Of a stretch of 10,902 nucleotides of DNA, positions 1-5,957 are shown one piece after another (position 1 is the stretch's first letter; every line of letters begins with the position of its first letter). The position numbers were made by a program, and so were the translations under genes. The notes below the pieces were generated by a model that saw only the letters and a list, made by a program, of their open reading frames with translations, ran no database searches and had not been told where the DNA came from. The stretch comes from an uncultured Lachnospiraceae bacterium. Lineage in GTDB: Bacteria; Bacillota; Clostridia; Lachnospirales; Lachnospiraceae. Location: positions 1 through 10,902 of the forward strand of contig CAJTZB010000079.1 of NCBI GenBank assembly GCA_910583815.1, read 5' to 3'.

Positions 1-15
1 CATACCCTCCTGCGT
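1..15 (-). promoter_or_regulatory. Probable ribosome binding site of a minus-strand gene beginning at or just beyond the left edge
   Basis: Read on the minus strand, positions 15 to 1 give GCAGGAGGGTATG, a strong Shine-Dalgarno core followed by an ATG at 3-1. The GGAGG-to-ATG spacing is only about 2 nt, which is short. The real start may therefore be a codon just outside the window. The gene itself cannot be seen. Confidence 0.35.
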
Positions 16-52
16 CAATATAGGTGTTGCTTACAGTTAAGATTATGCACCT

Positions 53-89
53 CATCTATAGTGCTAGTGTACAGATTGCCTTATAGATG
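53..89. repeat. Inverted repeat immediately after the MerR stop codon
   Basis: CATCTATA at 53-60 and TATAGATG at 82-89 are a perfect 8-bp inverted repeat with a 21-nt loop. It begins directly after the MerR-like gene's stop codon (90-92, read on the minus strand). It could form a 3' hairpin in the MerR mRNA, but no T-run follows on the minus strand. It is therefore not a convincing intrinsic terminator. Confidence 0.4.
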
Positions 90-906
90 CTATAAAACAG
101 GAATTTCAATCTGTACAATATAGTCTTCCATTCGTTCAATCACCATTTCATTGATTCCCTTTTCATAGGAAAATCCAGATAATGTAAGTCCCTGCTTTCC
201 GGCATATTCTAAAATTTCCTGATAACGCAGAGGAATTCTGTCCCAGCTGCCTTTGTGGAATGCCCTGATATATTTTCCTTTTGGCTGAATGTGCAGCCCG
301 GTTTTCTTGGTAAGGAGAGGAATCTCAATAAATAGTTTGGAATAGTCGTTAAAATTTCCGCTTTGCAGGCTGGAAACGGAAATCATGGAACCATAGGAGG
401 CATCATGCAGGCGGCCAAGCTGGTATTTTGCGGTTTCTGCCGTGATAAGTTCCACTTCTTTTTCAAAAGAAGTTTCTTTGTCTATCTCTACTGTTATGAG
501 GCAGCGTTCTTCTTTTTCTACAAGACTGATTTCTGACAGGTCCATAGTCAGCAGTGCGGCCATACTTTGCCGATGATTGCATACAGTTTTTCGTATTGCC
601 TGCAAATGCAGGATGGTTTGATCCAAGTCTGTTATCTTCTCATCCAGAAGTTTTTTCAAATTGGCCGCAGAACGGTTTTTTATAAAAGCCTGTATTTCGT
701 TTATGGATACATCCAGCTCCCGCAGCAGCAGAATAGTTTCAAGAATAGGGCTTTGGTCATAGTTATAATAGCGATACCCATTTTCAGGATGAATAAAGGC
801 AGGCTTTAATAGTCCTATTTCATCATACCACATCAGTGTTTTTTTTATTGATTCCATGCAGCAAGGCAAACTGTCCAATCGTAAGCAGTTTAGTATCTCC
901 GTTCAT
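90..906 (-). pseudogene. MerR-family transcriptional regulator with GyrI-like effector domain, frameshifted at a poly-A run
   Basis: This is a MerR-type regulator of the multidrug-sensing kind (BltR/BmrR-like layout). It has an N-terminal winged helix, a coiled-coil linker around the DLDQTILHLQAIRKTV stretch, and a C-terminal GyrI-like ligand domain ending near MVIERMEDYIVQIEIPVL. The natural start is the ATG at 906-904, behind an AAAGGGGG ribosome site about 12 nt upstream. It begins MNGDTKLLTIGQFALLHGINKK, the first HTH helices. After a run of eight A (plus-strand T at 839-846) that frame soon reaches a stop, while TLMWYDEIGLLKPAF continues in the next frame to the stop at 90-92. Seven A would give one continuous protein of about 271 aa. 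As it stands, only a fragment from an internal ATG (for example 857-855) could be made without slippage, and it would lack the first part of the DNA-binding domain. The divergent MATE gene is its expected target. A sequencing indel, phase variation or true decay all remain possible. Confidence 0.85.
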
Positions 907-964
907 TTCTGCAAAAATCCCCCTTTCAAAGAATCTGTTTTTATAAAAAATTTTTGGATTTCTA

Positions 965-995
965 TTGACCGTACTGTTACTGTATGGTTTATGAT
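965..995 (+). promoter_or_regulatory. MerR-type promoter and operator of the MATE gene (19-bp spacer)
   Basis: The -35 is TTGACC (965-970) and the -10 is TATGAT (990-995), separated by 19 bp. This over-long spacer is characteristic of promoters activated by MerR-family untwisting. A dyad fills the spacer: ACCGTAC (968-974) faces GTATGGT (982-988), and 8 of 10 pairs match over 968-988 around the centre at 978. The promoter drives the plus-strand exporter, and the dyad is the expected binding site of the adjacent MerR-like regulator. Confidence 0.8.
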
Positions 996-1037
996 AACAC
1001 ATACAGGAAGCGAGACGCAAGATGAAAGGAGAAAACT

Positions 1038-2393
1038 ATGGAAAATCAAAATGTATATGCAAAACCTGTGACATTAAAAAATGTATTAAAATTTGCGGTG
1101 CCAACGATTGTTATGACAGTGTTTATGTCCTTTTATACGATGGTGGACGGCTTGTTTGTTGCCAATTTAATCGGTACAGACGCACTTTCGGCAATTAACC
1201 TGACAGCGCCGGTAATTCAGCTTGTTACTGCGATTTCTACAATGCTTGCCACCGGAGGCAGTGCGGTAATTATGAAAAAAATGGGAGAGCAAAAGAGCGA
1301 GGAAGCAAAGGAAGATTTCACATTTTTAATTCTTGTAAATGTAGTTGTGGGGCTTGTAATGTGTGGGTTGGGATATATGGCAATGGATTCTGTTTTTTCA
1401 GGGATGGGGCTGTCTGCGGATGTGACAGGATATTGTGTGGAGTATTTAAGCCGTTACTTGCTGTTTACAGTTCCGATTCTGTTAATGAACAATTTCACCC
1501 TTTATATGATTGCGAGCGAGAAGGCCACGCTTTCTTTGCTTTGCTCTGTGACAGGTGGCATCTTAAATATGGTGCTTGACTATGTGTTTATTGCTGTGCT
1601 TGACATGGGAATCAGCGGTGCGGCATTGGCTACGGGATTGGGTTATTCCGTAACTGCAATTGTGGGATTGTTTGTGTTCAGCCGGAAAAAGAATTTGCTG
1701 CATTTTAAAAAACCGGTATTTCGTTTGAGGACACTTGGCAGTGCAGCGGCAAACGGATGCTCTGAAATGGCAACTGCACTTGTTACCGGAATTATTACTA
1801 TGATGTTTAACTGGACGATGCTTCATTATGTAGGAGAGAATGGTGTTGCAGCTGTTACGATTATTATGTATGTACTGATGTTTGCAAGCTCTTTATATAC
1901 TGGTTATTCGTATGGGGTAGCTCCTATGCTCAGTTTTTATTATGGGGAGCGCAGTCTGAGTGAAAGTGACGTCAGGACAAAAGGAAAGTTGAAAAAACTG
2001 GTTTCTCTCAGTTTGAAAGTGATTGCTGTCATTTCTGTCTTGACAATAGCAGCGTCATTCTTCCTTACGAAACCGCTTGTGTCCATATTCGCACGTCCGG
2101 ATAATCCGGTATATAGCCTTGCAGTAGCAGGAAACAGAATCTGTACGGCTGCGTTGCTTTTTATTGGCTTTAATATTTTTGCCAGCGGAATGTTTACGGC
2201 GCTGTCCAATGGAGCAGTTTCTGCGGTGCTTGCATTTTCAAGGTCTTTTTTATTTATGCTGGTCACAATGCTTGTACTGCCTGCCTTACTTGGAGTAAAC
2301 GGAATCTGGCTGGCAACACCTGTAGCGGAACTTATGGCATTTGTGCTGTCTGCTGGTATGTTTTTTAAGTACAGGAAGAAGTATGGATATTAA
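1038..2393 (+). CDS. MATE family multidrug/toxin efflux transporter
   Basis: This 451-aa polytopic membrane protein belongs to the multidrug and toxic compound extrusion family, which exports cationic drugs or metabolites in exchange for Na+ or H+. The N-terminal part shows the family pattern: a short cytoplasmic lead, then a first membrane helix with an acidic residue (MVDGLFVANLIG, D37). Repeated hydrophobic segments follow, consistent with about 12 helices in two homologous halves. The length is normal (about 450 aa), and the sequence most resembles the MepA-like Firmicutes branch. The ATG at 1038 is preceded by AAAGGAG (1025-1031) with 6-nt spacing. Transcription is expected from the 19-bp-spacer promoter at 965-995 under the divergent MerR-like regulator, so expression is probably induced by the transported compound. 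Substrate cannot be predicted from the sequence. A hairpin terminator follows directly. Confidence 0.93.
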   Translation: MENQNVYAKPVTLKNVLKFAVPTIVMTVFMSFYTMVDGLFVANLIGTDALSAINLTAPVIQLVTAISTMLATGGSAVIMKKMGEQKSEEAKEDFTFLILVNVVVGLVMCGLGYMAMDSVFSGMGLSADVTGYCVEYLSRYLLFTVPILLMNNFTLYMIASEKATLSLLCSVTGGILNMVLDYVFIAVLDMGISGAALATGLGYSVTAIVGLFVFSRKKNLLHFKKPVFRLRTLGSAAANGCSEMATALVTGIITMMFNWTMLHYVGENGVAAVTIIMYVLMFASSLYTGYSYGVAPMLSFYYGERSLSESDVRTKGKLKKLVSLSLKVIAVISVLTIAASFFLTKPLVSIFARPDNPVYSLAVAGNRICTAALLFIGFNIFASGMFTALSNGAVSAVLAFSRSFLFMLVTMLVLPALLGVNGIWLATPVAELMAFVLSAGMFFKYRKKYGY

Positions 2394-2404
2394 GAAAATG
2401 AAAA

Positions 2405-2457
2405 GGGCCTGCCGTTAAAATTCCAAGACGACAGGCTCTGTACATCAGAGTTTTTTT
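2405..2457 (+). terminator. Intrinsic terminator after the MATE gene, probably bidirectional
   Basis: A 12-bp stem with one mismatch pairs 2405-2416 with 2427-2438. It overlaps a second small stem, CTCTG (2436-2440) with CAGAG (2446-2450), which runs directly into seven T (2451-2457). The two stems share 2436-2438 and cannot both form fully. On the minus strand, the large hairpin is followed by TTTTC, so the element could also stop the convergent XRE gene, whose stop codon is at 2456-2458. Confidence 0.75.
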
Positions 2458-2665
2458 ATTCTTTTTTCTTTAAGTTCTTTCCGTCAATCTCAAGCAAGGC
2501 GATAATGTTTAGGATAAGGATAGGACCAGGTATTCGTTCTCCTGCTTCAATATATTGAAACCAACGGACGGAGATAGAAAGAGCCTCGGCTGCCTGTTCT
2601 TGTGTCAGGCCAAGCTGCCTTCGAGAACGGTGGACTTCTTTTGAAAACCTGTAGAGAATTGACAT
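2456..2665 (-). CDS. Small XRE/Cro-C1 family HTH DNA-binding protein
   Basis: This 69-aa protein is little more than one lambda-repressor-like helix-turn-helix. VHRSRRQLGLTQEQAAEALSIS forms the first helices and turn, and VRWFQYIEAGERIPGPILILNII covers the recognition helix and the following helix. Such single-domain XRE proteins act as dimeric local regulators. The ATG (2665-2663) is well supported by GGGAGG about 7 nt upstream on the minus strand. The gene is divergent from the SCIFF operon across a 205-bp intergenic region and convergent with the MATE gene, so the ranthipeptide operon and itself are its most plausible targets. This is inferred from position alone. I found no convincing minus-strand promoter. 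The C-terminus (DGKNLKKKE) is lysine-rich and has no ligand or toxin domain. Confidence 0.85.
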   Translation of the reverse strand: MSILYRFSKEVHRSRRQLGLTQEQAAEALSISVRWFQYIEAGERIPGPILILNIIALLEIDGKNLKKKE

Positions 2666-2711
2666 GGAAAAACCTCCCTTTTAAAAACTACGGTAGCATA
2701 AAGCTCATTTC

Positions 2712-2750
2712 TCGAACACGAACAATGGGATATTTGTCGATAAGTGTCGA
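2712..2750. repeat. TGTCGA repeats / imperfect dyad in the divergent XRE-scfA intergenic region (candidate operator)
   Basis: TGTCGA occurs at 2735-2740 and 2745-2750, exactly 10 bp apart (one helical turn). Related inverted copies lie at 2712-2718 (TCGAACA) and 2719-2724 (CGAACA). Together they make a loose dyad between the XRE gene and the scfA promoter, 40-80 bp upstream of its -35 box. Use as an XRE operator is inference. Confidence 0.4.
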
Positions 2751-2789
2751 AATGGAAGAGAAAATCGTCAGAAAAAGAAGTGGATTCAG

Positions 2790-2818
2790 TTGATTTTAAA
2801 ATGGGAAAGTGGTATAAT
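2790..2818 (+). promoter_or_regulatory. Strong SigA-type promoter of the SCIFF operon
   Basis: The -35 is TTGATT (2790-2795) and the -10 is a perfect TATAAT (2813-2818), with a 17-bp spacer. A TGG before the -10 gives an extended -10. The expected transcription start is near 2825, leaving a leader of about 46 nt with GGAGG at 2859-2863 before the scfA ATG. High constitutive strength would suit a peptide precursor. Confidence 0.85.
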
Positions 2819-2870
2819 CTATAAACATGATTTTGTATTCAAAGATACATATTTAAATGGAGGACTATTT

Positions 2871-3023
2871 ATGAAGCATATTGAGACAATTGAAACACGC
2901 AACCTGTGTGAGAGCGCTAAGGACGGTGGCTGCGGCGAATGCCAGACATCTTGTCAGTCTGCGTGCAAAACAAGCTGCGGCATTGCAAACCAGCAGTGTG
3001 AGAACACAAAGGAAAGCAAGTAA
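2871..3023 (+). CDS. scfA: SCIFF ranthipeptide precursor (six cysteines in forty-five)
   Basis: This 50-aa ribosomally made peptide precursor starts MKHIETIETRNL, matching the conserved MKHIKT-type leader of the SCIFF family. Its Cys-rich core is C21-GE-C24-QTS-C28-QSA-C32-KTS-C36, then C43 in NQQC. In this RiPP family a partner radical SAM enzyme makes a thioether from a core cysteine sulfur to a non-alpha carbon of an acceptor residue (ranthipeptide chemistry). The acceptor is probably the Thr between core cysteines, as reported for the Clostridium thermocellum CteA/CteB pair. The mature role is not settled; quorum-type signalling has been proposed. The ATG has GGAGG (2859-2863) 7 nt upstream. 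The maturase follows 139 nt downstream. Oddities are a seventh cysteine (C13) in the leader and a short charged tail (ENTKESK) beyond the usual end. Family assignment is very secure. Confidence 0.96.
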   Translation: MKHIETIETRNLCESAKDGGCGECQTSCQSACKTSCGIANQQCENTKESK

Positions 3024-3024
3024 T

Positions 3025-3140
3025 CAAAGGTGTGGAGAGGCTGTTGTAAAACGGAAGTGTAATGTCATATATGGCTTTTGGCAAATCGCCAATTCCATAT
3101 ATTGTACTGCCTTCGGATTTTGCGGCAGCCTTTTGCTTTG
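3025..3140 (+). repeat. Long imperfect hairpin between SCIFF precursor and maturase genes
   Basis: Almost the whole gap folds on itself. AGGCTG (3038-3043) pairs with CAGCCT (3126-3131). The stem continues through 3044-3051/3118-3125, 3054-3057/3111-3114 and an AT-rich arm at 3067-3074/3095-3102. It is capped by TTGGC (3078-3082) with GCCAA (3088-3092). An outer CAAAG/CTTTG pair (3025-3029/3136-3140) is also possible. Three mismatches in the outer arm (T3044, T3045 and T3047 facing G) become G-U pairs only in plus-strand RNA. No long T-run follows, so full termination is unlikely. It may be an attenuator, an mRNA-stability or processing element, or a small MITE-like insertion. Confidence 0.75.
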
Positions 3141-3162
3141 TATACAGAAGGAGATTTGGTTT

Positions 3163-4545
3163 ATGATACATCAATATCAGCTTGGCGGTTACAATATTGT
3201 ACTGGACGTCTGCTCCGGCTCCGTCCATGTAGTGGATGAAGCTGCTTATGATATGATTGCTATGTTTGAAGATAAAGAAAAAGAAATTGTTCTTCAGGAG
3301 ATGAAGGAAAAATATGCAGGGCATGAGGATGTGACTCCACAGGATTTAGAGGAGTGTTACGAGCAGATTGCTGCGCTGAAAGATTCCGGAAAGCTGTTTG
3401 CGCCAGACCATTTCGAGCCGATGGCAGGACGTCTGAAAGAAAAGACGGCGGGGGTAGTAAAAGCGCTGTGCCTGCATATTGCCCATACATGCAATTTAAA
3501 CTGTTCTTATTGTTTTGCCAGTCAGGGCAAATATCATGGGGACAGGGCAGTTATGAGCTTTGAAGTAGGAAAACAGGCGCTTGATTTTCTTGTGGCGAAC
3601 TCCGGCAGCCGTAAGAACCTGGAAGTGGATTTTTTTGGCGGTGAGCCTCTGATGAATTTTGATGTGGTGCGGGAGCTTGTTGCATATGCCAGAAGCATTG
3701 AGAAAGAACATAACAAGAAATTCCGTTTTACTTTGACAACAAACGGTCTTTTGATTGATGATGATGTGATTGAGTTTGCCAATCAGGAAATGAGCAACGT
3801 AGTGCTCAGCCTGGATGGAAGAAAAGAAATTCACGACCGGTTCCGTGTGGATTATGCAGGAAACGGCAGCTTTGAGCAGATTGTGCCGAAGTTTCAGAAG
3901 CTTGTGGCAGCGAGGGGCGGAAAAAATTATTATATGCGTGGAACGTTTACCCATGCCAACCCGGATTTTTTAGAGGACATCAAGCAGATGCTTGCACTTG
4001 GGTTTACAGAACTTAGTATGGAGCCGGTAGTCTGTGCGCCTGGCGACCCCTCCGAACTGACGGAGGAAGACCTTCCAGTTGTTCTTTCGCAGTATGAGAA
4101 ACTTGCTGAGCTGATGTTGGAGAGAGAGAAAGAAGGGAAGCCGTTTACTTTTTATCATTATATGATTGACTTAAATGGTGGCCCTTGTATTTACAAGCGT
4201 ATTTCCGGCTGTGGTTCCGGTACGGAATATATGGCGGTGACTCCGTGGGGAGACCTTTACCCATGCCATCAGTTTGTCGGTGAGGAAGATTTTAAGCTGG
4301 GAGACATATGGAATGGCGTAACAAATAAAGAAAAACAACAGGAGTTTGCAGGCTGCAATGTATATGCGCATACAGAGTGCCGCGACTGTTGGGCAAGGCT
4401 TTACTGCTCCGGTGGCTGTGCTGCGAATGCATATCATTCTACAGGCTCCGTAACAGGTGTTTACCGATATGGCTGTGAGCTGTTCCGTAAGAGAATGGAG
4501 TGTGCAATTATGGTAGCGGCAGCCAGATCATTAGATAAAAAGTAA
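3163..4545 (+). CDS. scfB: Radical SAM/SPASM SCIFF peptide maturase
   Basis: This 460-aa cytoplasmic iron-sulfur enzyme installs thioether cross-links in the SCIFF precursor using S-adenosylmethionine radical chemistry. Residues 1 to about 95 (HQYQLGGYNIVLDVCSGSVHVVD...) form the small RiPP-recognition domain that binds the leader. The radical SAM site is C110-NLN-C114-SY-C117, followed by the SAM-contact GGEP (159-162). The C-terminal SPASM region carries the expected auxiliary-cluster cysteines: C342, C350, C368, C398, C406, C409, C415, C419, C438 and C447. Length and domain order match the family. I chose the ATG at 3163 because AAGGAG (3148-3153) lies 9 nt upstream and the family starts MIHxY. 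The reading frame stays open back to 2881, but that stretch overlaps scfA in another frame. The gene is expected to be cotranscribed with scfA and with the PLP gene 11 nt downstream. Confidence 0.96.
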   Translation: MIHQYQLGGYNIVLDVCSGSVHVVDEAAYDMIAMFEDKEKEIVLQEMKEKYAGHEDVTPQDLEECYEQIAALKDSGKLFAPDHFEPMAGRLKEKTAGVVKALCLHIAHTCNLNCSYCFASQGKYHGDRAVMSFEVGKQALDFLVANSGSRKNLEVDFFGGEPLMNFDVVRELVAYARSIEKEHNKKFRFTLTTNGLLIDDDVIEFANQEMSNVVLSLDGRKEIHDRFRVDYAGNGSFEQIVPKFQKLVAARGGKNYYMRGTFTHANPDFLEDIKQMLALGFTELSMEPVVCAPGDPSELTEEDLPVVLSQYEKLAELMLEREKEGKPFTFYHYMIDLNGGPCIYKRISGCGSGTEYMAVTPWGDLYPCHQFVGEEDFKLGDIWNGVTNKEKQQEFAGCNVYAHTECRDCWARLYCSGGCAANAYHSTGSVTGVYRYGCELFRKRMECAIMVAAARSLDKK

Positions 4546-4556
4546 AGCAAAATACT

Positions 4557-5957
4557 ATGGAAACTCCAATCTGTGATTTTGTAAAAAATTATATAGAAAA
4601 AGATATGCTTCGGCTGCATATGCCAGGGCATAAAGGACAGATGCTTCTTGGTATGGAGGCTTATGATATTACCGAAATAGAAGGTGCAGACAGCCTGTAT
4701 GAAGCTGACGGAATTATCAGGAAGAGTGAAGAAAATGCGGGATGCCTGTTTGGCGCTGCGACGTTTTATTCCACGGAAGGTTCCTCGCACTGCATCCGTG
4801 CAATGCTTTGTCTGGCGGTACAGTACGCGGCGCAGAATGGGAAAAGCTGCCGGATTCTGGCAGGCAGGAATGCACACAAAGTTTTTTTAAGTGCGGCAGC
4901 GCTGCTTGGCTTTGAGATAGAATGGCTGTATTCAGAGAAAGAAGATTCTTATCTTTCCTGCCGGCCGGAGGCAGAATCTCTGAAAAATCTGTTTGCAAAA
5001 GAGAAGGAGCTTCCGACAGCGGTGTATCTGACAAGTCCGGATTACCTTGGGACTATGGCAGACCTGCAGGAACTTGCCATAGTCTGCCATAGTTATGGTG
5101 TATTGCTTTTGGTGGACAATGCACATGGAGCATATTTAAAATTTCTTCCAAATTCTCTTCATCCGATGGATCTTGGCGCGGATATGTGCTGTGATTCAGC
5201 GCATAAGACGCTTCCGGCCCTGACGGGAGCAGCCTATCTTCATATTTCGGAACATGCACCGCATCTGTTTGTGCGACAGGCGAAAACAGCCCTTGCTTTA
5301 TTTGGCTCTACCAGTCCATCTTATTTGGTTTTGCAGTCATTGGATATGGTAAATCGTTATCTGGCAGACGGATACCAAGAGCGGCTTTGCAGTTTTATTT
5401 CCAAAGTGCAGGAGGTGAAGGCCGCACTTATGGCATATGGATATGAACTGGCAGGGGATGAGCCGTTGAAGCTTACGCTGAGAACAAAATCCTATGGTTA
5501 TGAAGGAAAACAGCTTGCAGCATATCTTAGGGAAAAGAATATTGAGTGTGAATTTGCAGACCCTGATTTTATTGTGTTTATGGTGACACCAGAGACGGGA
5601 ACAGAAGGACTGCTTTATTTAAAGGAAGTACTGTGCCGTGTTCCGAGGAGAGAGGCTTTGCGGATAAATCCCCCAAGGCTTCCCCGGCCGGAACCTGTGC
5701 TTTCTGTCAGGAAAGCAATGCTTTCAGAGGCGGAAGAGCTGCCAGTGGAAAAATGTGTCGGCAGAATTCTGTCCTCTGCGTCGGTTGCCTGTCCTCCTGC
5801 AGTTCCGATTGCTGTCTGCGGAGAACGTATCAGCAAACAGGCAGCCTGCTGCTTTTCTTATTATGGAATTGCTTCATGTATGGTAGTAAAAGAAAATTCC
5901 ATGCGCTATTTACAAGAGACCAAGAAAACAGAGGAATACTATGGGGAAAACGTATAA
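4557..5957 (+). CDS. PLP-dependent Orn/Lys/Arg decarboxylase-family protein (YaaO-like, fold type I)
   Basis: This 466-aa pyridoxal-phosphate enzyme belongs to the family that holds lysine, arginine and ornithine decarboxylases and the uncharacterised YaaO-like proteins. Visible motifs are the N-terminal HMPGHKG (21-27), the glycine-rich STEGSSHCIRA cofactor region (72-82), VDNAHGAY (186-193) with the aspartate that holds the PLP ring nitrogen, and DSAHKTLPALTG (213-224) with the Schiff-base lysine K217. The C-terminal third has the decarboxylase C-domain pattern but a degenerate PPGxPxxxPGE motif: here PPAVPIAVCGE. At 466 aa it matches the short YaaO branch rather than the 700-aa inducible decarboxylases. 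The substrate is unknown; biosynthetic polyamine formation is a guess from family. The gene begins 11 nt after scfB with no clear Shine-Dalgarno, which suggests translational coupling. It overlaps the next gene by 17 nt. Confidence 0.88.
   Translation: METPICDFVKNYIEKDMLRLHMPGHKGQMLLGMEAYDITEIEGADSLYEADGIIRKSEENAGCLFGAATFYSTEGSSHCIRAMLCLAVQYAAQNGKSCRILAGRNAHKVFLSAAALLGFEIEWLYSEKEDSYLSCRPEAESLKNLFAKEKELPTAVYLTSPDYLGTMADLQELAIVCHSYGVLLLVDNAHGAYLKFLPNSLHPMDLGADMCCDSAHKTLPALTGAAYLHISEHAPHLFVRQAKTALALFGSTSPSYLVLQSLDMVNRYLADGYQERLCSFISKVQEVKAALMAYGYELAGDEPLKLTLRTKSYGYEGKQLAAYLREKNIECEFADPDFIVFMVTPETGTEGLLYLKEVLCRVPRREALRINPPRLPRPEPVLSVRKAMLSEAEELPVEKCVGRILSSASVACPPAVPIAVCGERISKQAACCFSYYGIASCMVVKENSMRYLQETKKTEEYYGENV

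Noticed and set aside
53..89. Intrinsic terminator of the MerR gene
   Set aside because: The 8-bp AT-rich repeat has a 21-nt loop and no following T-run on the minus strand.
2790..2870. Longer SCIFF precursor starting at TTG 2790
   Set aside because: The TTG is the -35 hexamer of the scfA promoter, so the mRNA starts downstream of it. MKHI at 2871 is the conserved family start with a good GGAGG.
2881..3162. N-terminal extension of the maturase reading frame upstream of 3163
   Set aside because: It overlaps scfA out of frame, has no ribosome site at 2881, and encodes low-quality sequence. AAGGAG before ATG 3163 and family N-termini support the shorter protein.
3496..3954. Minus-strand 152-codon open frame inside the maturase
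   Set aside because: It is antisense to the conserved radical SAM core and has no family resemblance.
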